Source of the DNA: an uncultured Pelagibacteraceae bacterium
Lineage (GTDB): Bacteria > Pseudomonadota > Alphaproteobacteria > Pelagibacterales > Pelagibacteraceae
DNA length: 64,000 nt
Direction of reading: 5' to 3'
Assembly: GCA_902583075.1 (NCBI GenBank)
Contig: CACHUN010000001.1
Location: 310,001 to 374,000, forward strand
The position numbers and the translations under genes were made by a program. Below, one piece after another: positions 55,081-64,000 of this stretch (position 1 is the first letter of the stretch; every line of letters starts with the position of its first letter). The notes beneath the pieces were generated by a model, which was given only the letters and a program-made list of their open reading frames with translations, searched no databases and was not told where the DNA came from.

Positions 55081-56405
55081 TTTGATTTAGCTTTTAAAAT
55101 TTGTGACGCAACAACCTCAATATTTAAATTTTGAGTTTCACCATTAATCTCTTTAAACTCAAATAAATCTCCATCAGTTTTATTTCCTAAAATTAACTGA
55201 TAAGGGATACCGATTAAATTAAATTTCCTAATTTTTGCTGATATATTTTCTTCAGTATCATCTATGATTACATCTATATTTTTAGACTTTAAATATTCAA
55301 ATATTTTGTGCGATTTTTCTAGGTTTGTTGTTTCATTTTTTTTAATCATTGGAATTATTGCGCAGTGATATGGAGCAACTGATAATGGCCATTTCATTAT
55401 TTCATCTTTATCGTTATATTTAGCCTCAATTATGGCACCTACTAATCTTGAAACACCTATTCCATAAGATCCCATTTTAACAAATTCTTTTTTTCCATTA
55501 TAATCTACTGTAGCATTCATTGGTTTTGAATATTTATCTCCAAAATAAAATATATGGCCTACCTCAATACCTTTTGTATTTACTCTAAATTCTTCTGGGA
55601 CTGCTTTTTCAAATTCTTTCTGATCAAACTTCTCATCTGTAACAGAATAAAATTTTTCATATTGTTGTCGTAAATTAGTCAGCGAATTTTTTTCTAATAA
55701 AGTAGAAGAGCTATTCACATCAAATATTCTTTTGTCTGTATAAATTTTACTTTCACCAGTATCAGCTAGAATTATGAATTCATGAGAAAGATTTCCACCA
55801 ATAGGTCCTGTATCCGCCGCCATAGGTATTGCTGATAAATTTAATCTTTTAAAAGTTCTTAAGTATGAAAGAAAAAATTTATTGTATGAAAAAAAGGCTT
55901 CATCATCATTTATATCGAATGAATAAGCATCTTTCATATAAAATTCTCTACACCTCATAATTCCAAACCTTGGTCTTAATTCATCTCTAAATTTCCATTG
56001 AATATGGTATAATAGCTGTGGGAGCGATTTATAAGATTTTATACTTGATCTAAAAATTTCTGTAACTAACTCTTCATTAGTTGGTCCATATAACATTTCT
56101 CTATTTTGACGATCCTTAATACGTAACATTTCTTCCCCATAATCATCATATCTTCCACTTTCTTTCCAAATTTCTGATGATTGAATTGTGGGCATTAAAA
56201 TTTCTTGAACCCCAATTCTATCCTGTTCCTCACGAACAATTTGCTCTATATTTTTCATAACTTTGAAACCAAGAGGTAACCATGAATATATCCCTGCTGA
56301 TGATTGCTTAATCATTCCAACTCTTAACATCAGTTGGTGAGATTTAATTGTAGCTTCGGTGGGATTATTTTTAAGAATTGGTACAAATGATTTGGAAAAA
56401 TACAT
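55077..56405 (-). CDS. proS: Prolyl-tRNA synthetase, short type
   Basis: A 442-residue class II synthetase. Motif 2 is within FRDELRPRFGIMRCREFYMKDAYSF-like sequence (about 136-160), motif 3 near GSYGIGVSRLVGAIIEA, and a C-terminal anticodon-binding domain follows (about 345-440). The long editing insertion of E. coli ProS is absent, as is usual in alphaproteobacteria, where length is about 440. It attaches proline to tRNA-Pro. The rnj-proS-lolC/E-lolD-dnaE order is a common alphaproteobacterial arrangement. Confidence 0.95.
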   Translation of the reverse strand: MYFSKSFVPILKNNPTEATIKSHQLMLRVGMIKQSSAGIYSWLPLGFKVMKNIEQIVREEQDRIGVQEILMPTIQSSEIWKESGRYDDYGEEMLRIKDRQNREMLYGPTNEELVTEIFRSSIKSYKSLPQLLYHIQWKFRDELRPRFGIMRCREFYMKDAYSFDINDDEAFFSYNKFFLSYLRTFKRLNLSAIPMAADTGPIGGNLSHEFIILADTGESKIYTDKRIFDVNSSSTLLEKNSLTNLRQQYEKFYSVTDEKFDQKEFEKAVPEEFRVNTKGIEVGHIFYFGDKYSKPMNATVDYNGKKEFVKMGSYGIGVSRLVGAIIEAKYNDKDEIMKWPLSVAPYHCAIIPMIKKNETTNLEKSHKIFEYLKSKNIDVIIDDTEENISAKIRKFNLIGIPYQLILGNKTDGDLFEFKEINGETQNLNIEVVASQILKAKSN

Positions 56406-56413
56406 TTTATTTT

Positions 56414-58072
56414 TTAAATTCTTACCAAGTTTATATTTGTTAGTGGTTTTTTCCCAGTTTTTTCTTTTGAAAATTTACGACAAGTTATTTTAAGAGCATC
56501 TATAAGATTATCTTGTTGTTTTACGTTGTTTAATGAAAATGTTTTAATCGTTCTTTCTATTTCTTCCTCTAATCCATAAATAAACTCATCATTCTCATAT
56601 ACTGGTAGACCTCTAAAAGTTACCAAAGGTTTATTGTGAATATTACCTTTTGGTGTAATCATAATTGTAGCTTCTAAAAAACCATTTGATGAAATATTTC
56701 TTCTCTCTTTTATTGATCTAGAATCTTCTTCTACAGGTACATTTCCATCTAAATAAACTCTTCCACTTGGCGCTTTATCATAAACCTCGGGTTTTTCCCC
56801 TGGATATAACTTAACAATATCTCCATTCTCTACTTGAACTGGGTATTTAACTTGCATTTCTTTGGCAAATTCTATGTGCTCCATCATATGTCTGTGCTCT
56901 CCGTGTACAGGAATAACAGCCTTTGGCCTTACCCAATTATACATATCCCTTAAGTCTTCACGGTTAGGATGACCAGAAACATGAATATATTCATTATCTT
57001 CGGATATAACTTCGATACCTTCTTTGACTAAATTGTTATGGAGCTTATACAACTTCTTCTCATTTCCAGGAATAATTTTTGAAGAAAAAATAACAGTATC
57101 ATTTCTCTCTATAAAAACATCAGGATGAGTATATTTAACTATTCTATTCATAGCGCCCATTGGTTCACCTTGGCTTCCAGTGCATAAATAAACAATTTTT
57201 TCTCTAGATATATTTTTTGCGTCTCTAGGATCTACAGGATCAATAACATTTTTAAGATAACCACATTGTCTAGCTGCCTTAAAAATTCTGTGCATCGATC
57301 TTCCAACTAATGAAATATGTCTTCCAGTCTGTTCTGCACAGTAAAAAACTGTTTCCATTCTTGCTACATTGGATGCAAATGAAGTAACAATTATTCTTTT
57401 TTTTAATCTTTGAAAAACTTTAAGTAAATTTTTACGAACTTCAAGTTCTGACCCTGCTCTACCTGCACTGAATACATTTGTAGAATCACATATCATGGCT
57501 AACACACCTTCGTTACCTATTTCCTTTAATCTTTCTGAATTTATATTTCCACCAATTAAAGGGTCAGGATCACACTTCCAATCTCCAGTATGCAATATAT
57601 TTCCTACTGGTGTTTGAATTCTAAGACCATTTGGTTCTAGTATTGAATGAGTAAGTGTAACAAACTCAATTTTGAAGGGATCTAAATTAATTGTACTATT
57701 AAGTTCTACAATTTTTAAAAAATCAGTTATATCAATTTTTTTTTCTTTAAATTTTTCTATAATTAAAACTGAAGTAAAAGGTGTGGCATAAATTTTACAT
57801 TTCAATTTAGGCCAAACATGAGCAATAGCTCCAATGTGATCCTCATGAGCATGAGTTAGAACTATCCCAAGAAGATCATCTTTTTTATCGATTATAAATC
57901 CTGGATCTGGATATATAATATCAACACCAGGGACTGTATCATCTGCAAATGTGACACCAAGATCAACAATGATCCATTTTTGATTTTCTGGCTTACCGTA
58001 TGCAAATAGGTTCATATTCATTCCTATTTCACCAGATCCTCCTAGAGGACAAAATAATAATTCATCTTTCAT
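56414..58072 (-). CDS. rnj: Ribonuclease J
   Basis: A 552-residue metallo-beta-lactamase/beta-CASP nuclease. The zinc motif HAHEDH spans His74 to His79, with GDWKCDPDP and the later SGHPNREDL and PVHGEHRHM motifs. The beta-CASP insertion and C-terminal domain complete the RNase J type, which degrades and processes RNA as endo- and 5'-exonuclease. It is common in alphaproteobacteria together with RNase E. It follows coaX by five bases and precedes proS by eight. Confidence 0.94.
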   Translation of the reverse strand: MKDELLFCPLGGSGEIGMNMNLFAYGKPENQKWIIVDLGVTFADDTVPGVDIIYPDPGFIIDKKDDLLGIVLTHAHEDHIGAIAHVWPKLKCKIYATPFTSVLIIEKFKEKKIDITDFLKIVELNSTINLDPFKIEFVTLTHSILEPNGLRIQTPVGNILHTGDWKCDPDPLIGGNINSERLKEIGNEGVLAMICDSTNVFSAGRAGSELEVRKNLLKVFQRLKKRIIVTSFASNVARMETVFYCAEQTGRHISLVGRSMHRIFKAARQCGYLKNVIDPVDPRDAKNISREKIVYLCTGSQGEPMGAMNRIVKYTHPDVFIERNDTVIFSSKIIPGNEKKLYKLHNNLVKEGIEVISEDNEYIHVSGHPNREDLRDMYNWVRPKAVIPVHGEHRHMMEHIEFAKEMQVKYPVQVENGDIVKLYPGEKPEVYDKAPSGRVYLDGNVPVEEDSRSIKERRNISSNGFLEATIMITPKGNIHNKPLVTFRGLPVYENDEFIYGLEEEIERTIKTFSLNNVKQQDNLIDALKITCRKFSKEKTGKKPLTNINLVRI

Positions 58073-58077
58073 ATTTT

Positions 58078-58818
58078 TTAACTTAAAGCTACTTTTAAGA
58101 TACCTTTTATTGTTAAATTTTTATCAACCGTTTTATTACCTTTAATTGACGATTTAAATAAGTGTGCAAATCCACCTGTAAGTATAATTTTGAACTTCTT
58201 TCTAGTTTGTTTTAAAATAAGTTTGATTATATTTTCAATTAAACCACTATAACCATGATAAAAACCTGCTCTTACAGCAATTTTAGTGTTTTTGCCAATG
58301 ACTTTTGTGGTCTTTTCAAGCTTAATTTTAGGTATTAAAGAGGCTTTATCTATTAAATTTTTCAATGAAAGCTCTACTCCAGGTGCTAAAACACCTCCAA
58401 TATAATCTTTTTTAATAACAATATCGAAATTTGTGGCTGTTCCAAAATCAACAACAATATAATTAGATTTATTATCGATAACTGCAATCGCATTAGCTAA
58501 ACGATCAGAACCAATTTGTTTTCTATTAACTCTTATATTTATAAATTTTTTTAAATTATAGTTTTTTAACTCTTCACAATTCAATTTAGTTATTTCTTTA
58601 ATAGTCTTTTTTATTATTTTATATGAATTAGGAACAACAGAGCTAAAAAGTATTTTGTTTATTTTTAAATTATAATTTTTTAAGAATAATAATTTCTGCA
58701 ATATAAATTTTTTGTTTATATTTTTTTTATGAATTTTAATATTTTTAATTAATTTTAAATTATTATTAAATAAGCAAATTTTTATAGCAGTATTTCCGAT
58801 GTCTCCAATTAAATACAT
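58078..58818 (-). CDS. coaX: Type III pantothenate kinase
   Basis: A 246-residue CoaX, catalysing the first step of coenzyme A synthesis. The ATP-binding motif DIGNT is at 6-10, GSDRLANAIAVID and VDFGTATNFD carry other active-site residues, and GGVLAPGVELS is conserved. This type is unlike CoaA. It starts three bases after birA and is followed by rnj. The sequence is rich in Lys, Asn and Ile, like neighbours. The birA-coaX pair is a common arrangement. Confidence 0.93.
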   Translation of the reverse strand: MYLIGDIGNTAIKICLFNNNLKLIKNIKIHKKNINKKFILQKLLFLKNYNLKINKILFSSVVPNSYKIIKKTIKEITKLNCEELKNYNLKKFINIRVNRKQIGSDRLANAIAVIDNKSNYIVVDFGTATNFDIVIKKDYIGGVLAPGVELSLKNLIDKASLIPKIKLEKTTKVIGKNTKIAVRAGFYHGYSGLIENIIKLILKQTRKKFKIILTGGFAHLFKSSIKGNKTVDKNLTIKGILKVALS

Positions 58819-58821
58819 AGA

Positions 58822-59346
58822 TTAAACTCCAAATAAGTGTAAGTTTTTTTCATACAATAATTTAATTTCTTTAAATAATTTAATTCTATTAAACTCTTTA
58901 TTTGAATATTTATTCAAGGAAGTAGTAGAGTAGTTGTTAATTTTTGGGCTACTTGAAACATTAATTCCAATTCCCACAATCAAATATTTTCTACCTTCAC
59001 TAAAAATTATTTCTTGCAAGATACCACAAACTTTTTTATTATTTATTAAGATATCATTGGGTTTTTTTATCTGTATTAATGAATTAATTTTTTTATTAAT
59101 AACTTTTTTTATTATTTTTAAGTTTTTTTCTATAATTGCTGTTAAGGAAATTTTTTTGCTAATTTCAAAAAAGATAGATATAAATAAATTTCCTTTCATA
59201 GATATCCATCTATTTTTGCCTTGTCCTTTACCTTTTGTTTGTTGATCAGTTAAAATTATTCCCCTTTGATTGCCTTGTTTTATCAATCTTATTGCTACGT
59301 TGTTAGTACTTTCAACTTTTTTGTATAAATATTTTTTTAATTTCAT
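58822..59346 (-). CDS. birA: Biotin--acetyl-CoA-carboxylase ligase, minimal
   Basis: A 174-residue biotin protein ligase with the catalytic domain only. Visible motifs are VESTNNVAIR, KGKGQGKNRW (the adenylate loop; usually GRGRxGR), KKPNDILINNKKVCGIL and VGIGINVSSSP. The N-terminal DNA-binding domain of E. coli BirA is absent, and the C-terminal SH3-like domain is reduced or missing, so the protein is shorter than the usual 230-260. It would biotinylate acyl carboxylases. It sits between nuoN and coaX and overlaps nuoN by one base. Confidence 0.9.
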   Translation of the reverse strand: MKLKKYLYKKVESTNNVAIRLIKQGNQRGIILTDQQTKGKGQGKNRWISMKGNLFISIFFEISKKISLTAIIEKNLKIIKKVINKKINSLIQIKKPNDILINNKKVCGILQEIIFSEGRKYLIVGIGINVSSSPKINNYSTTSLNKYSNKEFNRIKLFKEIKLLYEKNLHLFGV

Positions 59347-60761
59347 TAGATCATAGAAATTTTTGATACTATTTCTGTTATGCCACTAGGATATATAAAG
59401 TATGCTAAAATAAATATTGTTGAGATAGCCAAAGTAATTTTTAATCCTAGACTATGAGATGTTTCATATTCTTCTTTTTCTGAATCAAAATATATAATTT
59501 TAATAATTCTTAGATAATAAAAAGCTGCTACGACAGTAGCTAGTAATCCAACAATTGCTAAAAAATACATTGACTGCTCTATAACTGCCAAGAATACATA
59601 GAATTTCGCAAAAAAACCTGCAAGTGGAGGTATACCTGCTAAAGAAAATAAAACTATCAACAACGAGAAAGACAAAATTGGATGTTTTTTAGAAAGTCCT
59701 GACAAGTCCTCTATATTTTCATAATATTTATCATTTCTTTTAAGCATGAATAAGCAGCTAAAGAAGGCTAAATTCATTACCAAATAAATAGATATATAAG
59801 TTATAGAACTTTGTATTCCTTGGTTGCTAACTGTTGCTAATCCGGCTAAAGCATAGCCCATATGACTAATTGAACTATAAGCAATTAGTCTTTTCAAATT
59901 TTTTTGACCTATGGCCGCTACTGCACCAAATATCATTGAAGCTATTGAAATAAATATAATAATAGTTTGCCACTGATCATTCATATTAGCAAAAGGTGTA
60001 TACAAAAATTTAATGAATACAGAAAGTGCTGCTATTTTTGGCAGTATAGCAAAGAATAATGTTACAGACGTAGGAGAGCCTTGATAAACATCTGGTGCCC
60101 ACATATGAAAAGGTACAGCTGAGATTTTAAATGCTAGACCAACTAAAATAAAGACTATCCCAAAAGTGGTACCATAATTAAATTCAGTAGAGTTTATAAG
60201 TATTTGATCAAAATTTGTACTTTCAGAAAATCCATATGTTAATGAACAACCATACAACAGCAAACCAGATGATAATGCGCTAAGAACAAAATACTTAAGT
60301 CCAGACTCTGTTGACAGTAAATTGTCTCTATTAAAAGATGCAAGGACATACAAAGCTAATGATTGGAGTTCAAGGCCCATGTAAAAAACTATTAAATCAT
60401 TTGAACTTATCATTATCATCATTCCCAAAATGCTGCTAAGAATGAGAATTGGATATTCAATTTTATTTAAATTGATTACTTGAATATATTTTGATCCAGT
60501 TAACATTACAAAAATTCCTGATCCAACAAGTATAATCTTCATATAGTTAGATAAATTGTCTATTAAATATGAATTATTGAATAAGTAAGCTGTATCTATT
60601 GAGCTAAGATTTATTATTAATGCCAATAAAATAACTAAAGATATATTAGATAAATTATAAATTAAACTCGCACTATTTTTTTTGAATACTCCAATCAGTA
60701 AAAATAACATTATAGATATCGATATGAAGATTTCAGGTAATATATTTTGAAAATTTTCCAT
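59346..60761 (-). CDS. nuoN: NADH-quinone oxidoreductase subunit N
   Basis: A 471-residue antiporter-like membrane subunit of complex I, with about 14 helices. Proton_antipo_M motifs such as FKISAVPFHMWAPDVYQG and YSSISHMGYALAG mark the channel, including the conserved Lys. It pumps protons across the inner membrane together with NuoM and NuoL. It overlaps nuoM by one base. Order nuoL-nuoM-nuoN-birA-coaX is usual. Confidence 0.95.
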   Translation of the reverse strand: MENFQNILPEIFISISIMLFLLIGVFKKNSASLIYNLSNISLVILLALIINLSSIDTAYLFNNSYLIDNLSNYMKIILVGSGIFVMLTGSKYIQVINLNKIEYPILILSSILGMMIMISSNDLIVFYMGLELQSLALYVLASFNRDNLLSTESGLKYFVLSALSSGLLLYGCSLTYGFSESTNFDQILINSTEFNYGTTFGIVFILVGLAFKISAVPFHMWAPDVYQGSPTSVTLFFAILPKIAALSVFIKFLYTPFANMNDQWQTIIIFISIASMIFGAVAAIGQKNLKRLIAYSSISHMGYALAGLATVSNQGIQSSITYISIYLVMNLAFFSCLFMLKRNDKYYENIEDLSGLSKKHPILSFSLLIVLFSLAGIPPLAGFFAKFYVFLAVIEQSMYFLAIVGLLATVVAAFYYLRIIKIIYFDSEKEEYETSHSLGLKITLAISTIFILAYFIYPSGITEIVSKISMI

Positions 60762-62257
60762 TAGTCTTTTGATGCAATGTTGTTAATTAAGTCAAAGTTG
60801 TACATGTTTAAAGTATTCTCGACTGATGCTTCAATTGAATTCATTAAAGGCTCTGGATAAAAACCAAAAAATAAAATTGGTATTACTAGAGCTGATAATG
60901 TGATAATTTCAAAAGTTTTTAAATCTTTCATACCTTTAAGTTCTTGATTATTCATTTCGCCGAAAACAACCCTTTTAAATAGCCACAACATATATGCAGC
61001 TCCTAAAATAACTCCTAAACTAGCAATCATTGCTACTAAGATATTTTTCTCAAATGCACCCATCAATATTAAAAATTCTCCGATAAAACCTGTTGTTCCA
61101 GGTAGTCCTAGAGCTCCTAGTGTGAACACCATAAAAACAATTGCATATCTAGGCATTATAGAGACTAAACCCCCATATTTATTAATTAACCTTGTGTGAT
61201 GCCTTTCATAAACAACTCCAACACTTAAGAAAAGTGCAGCTGATACCAGTCCATGACTAATCATTTGGAAAATACTTCCTTCGATACCTTGTTGAGTCAT
61301 TGTAAATATACCTAACGTTACAAACCCCATATGTGCAACAGATGAGTATGCTATAAGTTTTTTCATATCTTCCTGCATCAAAGCTACAAAAGAAGTATAT
61401 ATAATTGCTATTAAACTTAAGACATAAACTAACAATGTAAAATTTTCCGACGCGATAGGAAATAACCCCAGTGAAAATCTAATAAATCCATATCCGGCCA
61501 TTTTGAGTAGTATTGCTGCTAGTAATACAGAGCCAACAGTTGGTGATTCTACATGAGCATCTGGCAGCCACGTATGTACTGGCCACATAGGAGTTTTAAC
61601 TGCAAAAGAGCTGAAAAATGCTAACCATAATAAATTTTGATATTCAGTCTTTATGCCAAGTTCATAAAGTTTTTCAACATCAGTGGTTCCTGTTATCCAA
61701 TAAATTGAAATAATAGCAACCAACATAAGAACTGATCCTAATAAAGTGTACAGAAAAAATTTAAAAGCCGAGTAGACTCTTCTTTCTCCACCCCAAATAC
61801 CAATTATTAAAAACATTGGTATAAGACCTGCCTCAAAAAATAAATAAAACACTACTAGATCAAGTGAGCAGAAAACACCAATCATAAATGTTTCCATTAT
61901 TAATATGGCAATTAAGAAATCCTTAAATCTATTTGTAATTGTAGCATTAACTGAAATAATGCAAATTGGAGTTATAAAAGTTGTTAATATTACAAATAAA
62001 ATTGAAATACCATCTATTCCAACTTTATAATTTATAAATCCTGATAACCATTCTCTATTTTCTACAAACTGAAAGTCCACTGAATTTTTATCAAAAACAT
62101 ACCAAAGATATAAAGATAATAAAAAATTCGCTAAAGAAATAAATAAAGCTACATATTTGGAACTTTGATATTTTCCGCTTGATGATTTTGTGAATAATAT
62201 AAATAAGGCACCTATTGTAGGTAGCAAGATTAAGGACGATAAAATTGGAAAGTTCAT
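60761..62257 (-). CDS. nuoM: NADH-quinone oxidoreductase subunit M
   Basis: A 498-residue complex I membrane subunit of the Mrp antiporter family. Conserved parts are FFEAGLIPMFLIIGIWGG with its Glu, KTPMWPVHTWLPDAHVE and IAYSSVAHMGFVTLG. About 14 helices. It forms a proton channel in the membrane arm next to NuoL and NuoN. It overlaps nuoL by one base and nuoN by one base, so translation is coupled. Confidence 0.95.
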   Translation of the reverse strand: MNFPILSSLILLPTIGALFILFTKSSSGKYQSSKYVALFISLANFLLSLYLWYVFDKNSVDFQFVENREWLSGFINYKVGIDGISILFVILTTFITPICIISVNATITNRFKDFLIAILIMETFMIGVFCSLDLVVFYLFFEAGLIPMFLIIGIWGGERRVYSAFKFFLYTLLGSVLMLVAIISIYWITGTTDVEKLYELGIKTEYQNLLWLAFFSSFAVKTPMWPVHTWLPDAHVESPTVGSVLLAAILLKMAGYGFIRFSLGLFPIASENFTLLVYVLSLIAIIYTSFVALMQEDMKKLIAYSSVAHMGFVTLGIFTMTQQGIEGSIFQMISHGLVSAALFLSVGVVYERHHTRLINKYGGLVSIMPRYAIVFMVFTLGALGLPGTTGFIGEFLILMGAFEKNILVAMIASLGVILGAAYMLWLFKRVVFGEMNNQELKGMKDLKTFEIITLSALVIPILFFGFYPEPLMNSIEASVENTLNMYNFDLINNIASKD

Positions 62258-64000
62258 CAGTTTAATATCAGTATTGTTAGTAAAACTGAAAATCCAATCA
62301 ACATAACAAATGCATATTGATAAATAAATCCAGATTGAAATTTGACTGCTTTAATTGATAAATTTTTAATTACACTTGAAACCCCATCAGGGCCAAATTT
62401 ATCTATTATTGATCCATCAACTTTTTTCCATAAAAACTTTCCAATTCTTTTTGAAGGATTAACAAATAAGTAATCATATATTTCATCAAAGTACCATTTC
62501 TTAACTAAAAATTGATAAATTGGTTCATTCATTTCTTTCAATCCTATAACTATGTTTTTATTTTTAAGATATAAATAATAAGAAAATGGAATTGCGGCAG
62601 TAACAAGTATAGGTGTTAAAAACAAAAACCATGTTGGTGGATGATCTGTGCTGAGTGGTTCTAAAAATTTTATAGATTTACCCCAAAATTCATATGCTAT
62701 TTCATGCTCTATAAATAAACCTTTAAACGCCACACCTGCAAAAATAGCTCCTATTGCCAAGATTACTAAAGGAGCAATCATAATCAAAGGAGACTCGTGT
62801 ATTTTATCAACACTGAGTTCTTTATTATTAAAATTACCATGGAATGTTTTAAAAATAAGTCTCCAAGAGTAAATTGATGTTAATAAAGCTGTAACAATAC
62901 CCACAAAAGCTGCAAGAATACCAACTCCATTTCCTTCTAAGTACGCAAATTCTATTATTGCATCTTTAGAATAAAAACCTGATAAAAATGGAAAACCTGT
63001 TAAAGCAAGAGTCCCAATAAGCATTAATACATATGTGTATGGGAGTTTCTTTATAACTCCACCCATTTTATTTATATCTTGTTCCTCATGAAATGAATGA
63101 ATTACAGCACCAGCACCTAAAAATAGCAAAGCTTTAAAAAAGGCATGTGTAAATAGATGAAACATCGCAACATTGTAAGCACCTACTCCAGCAGCAAAAA
63201 ACATATAGCCCAATTGACTACAAGTAGAATAAGCAATAATTTTTTTTATATCATTTTGAACAAGTGCAACTGTTGCTGCAAAGAAAGCAGTGGTCATTCC
63301 AATTATGGTTATAACTGTAAGAGCTAATGTAGAATATTCATATATAGGCGAACATCTAACAATCAGAAATACTCCAGCGGTTACCATAGTTGCAGCGTGA
63401 ATTAATGCAGATACTGGCGTTGGACCCTCCATAGCATCAGGTAACCATGTGTGTAATAAAAATTGAGCTGATTTACCCATTGCCCCAATTAATAAAAGTA
63501 AACAAATCAAATCAATAATTTCTATATTAATACCAATAAAATTAATTTTCTTATCTAAAACATTTGGTATTTGTTCAAAAACCTCGTCATAATTGACTGT
63601 ACCAAAAATATAAAAAATCAGAAAAATCCCAAGAGCTAAACCAAAGTCACCCACTCTATTAACAACAAAGGCTTTTATTGCAGCTTTGTTTGCACTCTCT
63701 TTTTTAAACCAAAATCCAATTAAAAAATATGAACATAAGCCTACACCTTCCCACCCAAAAAATAGTTGAATAAAGTTGTCTGAACTTACTAAAGTTAACA
63801 TTGCAAAAGTAAATAAGGACAGATATGCCATAAATCTTGATTTATGTGGATCGTGTGACATGTAACCAATTGAGTAAATATGAACTAAAGCTGAAATAAA
63901 ATTTACCACAACAAACATTACTGCCGACAAGGAGTCAATTTTTATCGACCAATTAACATTTAGTGTTCCAGAGTTAATCCAAGTAGCTATAACAAGATTG
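62257..64000 (-). CDS. nuoL: NADH-quinone oxidoreductase subunit L, 5' end cut by the window
   Basis: The gene is open to the window edge: codons upstream of 63930 continue in frame (reading ...SIKIDSLSAVMF...), matching the NuoL stretch before its first conserved helix. So the true start lies outside and about 580 residues are visible. Conserved motifs are FFGWEGVGLCSYFLIGFW, AQFLLHTWLPDAMEGPTPVSALIHAATM and the C-terminal piston helix region. NuoL is the distal proton-pumping subunit of complex I, with a long lateral helix. Any in-window start would be wrong. Confidence 0.95.
   Translation of the reverse strand, partial: NLVIATWINSGTLNVNWSIKIDSLSAVMFVVVNFISALVHIYSIGYMSHDPHKSRFMAYLSLFTFAMLTLVSSDNFIQLFFGWEGVGLCSYFLIGFWFKKESANKAAIKAFVVNRVGDFGLALGIFLIFYIFGTVNYDEVFEQIPNVLDKKINFIGINIEIIDLICLLLLIGAMGKSAQFLLHTWLPDAMEGPTPVSALIHAATMVTAGVFLIVRCSPIYEYSTLALTVITIIGMTTAFFAATVALVQNDIKKIIAYSTCSQLGYMFFAAGVGAYNVAMFHLFTHAFFKALLFLGAGAVIHSFHEEQDINKMGGVIKKLPYTYVLMLIGTLALTGFPFLSGFYSKDAIIEFAYLEGNGVGILAAFVGIVTALLTSIYSWRLIFKTFHGNFNNKELSVDKIHESPLIMIAPLVILAIGAIFAGVAFKGLFIEHEIAYEFWGKSIKFLEPLSTDHPPTWFLFLTPILVTAAIPFSYYLYLKNKNIVIGLKEMNEPIYQFLVKKWYFDEIYDYLFVNPSKRIGKFLWKKVDGSIIDKFGPDGVSSVIKNLSIKAVKFQSGFIYQYAFVMLIGFSVLLTILILN

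Noticed and set aside
62257..63930. TTG at 63930 as nuoL start
   Set aside because: The frame stays open to the window edge with NuoL-like sequence, so the gene is cut by the window rather than starting here.
1..64000. Mobile elements, CRISPR arrays, prophage or a new defence system
   Set aside because: No transposase, integrase, repeat array or unusual gene cluster was found on either strand; the content is core metabolism and housekeeping.

Overview
The window is a gene-dense, strongly AT-rich stretch of an alphaproteobacterial chromosome. Its gene content and order fit a streamlined free-living marine lineage of the SAR11/Pelagibacterales type. The evidence is very short or overlapping gene junctions, an IspDF fusion, an NtrYX-TrkAH cluster without NtrBC, an Aap/Bzt-type amino-acid ABC transporter, a PlcP/Agt-type lipid module, and complete biosynthetic operons that argue against an obligate intracellular life. 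The taxon is inferred from gene content and order; no rRNA gene is present. No CRISPR array, insertion sequence, prophage or integron was seen, and no gap without a gene exceeds 300 bases.

Layout. 1-5.2 kb: a secreted unknown, a PhoR-like sensor kinase, a GT4 glycosyltransferase, an LpxH-like phosphoesterase best read as phospholipase PlcP, a divergent diacylglycerol-kinase-family gene, and a tiny lysine-rich protein with a perfect Shine-Dalgarno sequence. 5.2-10.7 kb: valS-ilvD-manC. 10.9-16.1 kb: tRNA-Cys, tRNA-Asn, an XRE regulator, the aapJQMP transporter (with a terminator-like hairpin after the binding-protein gene) and tRNA-Arg. 16.1-22 kb: ntrY-ntrX-trkA-trkH. 22-24.1 kb: ispDF-pgpA-pncC. 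24.1-30.6 kb: tpiA-secG-pyrG-kdsA-eno-ftsB-lipA-coq10. 30.6-38 kb: ppiD-like gene-trpEGDC, then lexA and gltX. 38-49.7 kb, all on the minus strand: rpsB-tsf-frr-uppS-cdsA-dxr-bamA-ompH-lpxD-fabZ-lpxA-lpxI-lpxB. 49.8-64 kb, also minus: nuoL (cut by the window edge)-nuoM-nuoN-birA-coaX-rnj-proS-lolC/E-lolD-dnaE.

The second half is largely envelope building (isoprenoid carrier, CDP-DAG, lipid A, outer-membrane assembly, lipoprotein export) combined with translation, replication and complex I. Several blocks are familiar alphaproteobacterial neighbourhoods from which genes usually present are missing: ntrBC/dus, hfq/hflX, pdhABC, moaC/moeA/comEC/gltA, pyrH and rseP. The most interesting functional suggestion is the phosphate-starvation lipid-remodelling module at 0.7-4.7 kb. 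Because the window also encodes LpxI, the LpxH-like enzyme there is unlikely to be needed for lipid A. Other points worth checking are a possible pseudoknotted leader upstream of rpsB, a lexA operator candidate, and a two-component pair with reduced domains (NtrY without PAS, NtrX without GAFTGA).
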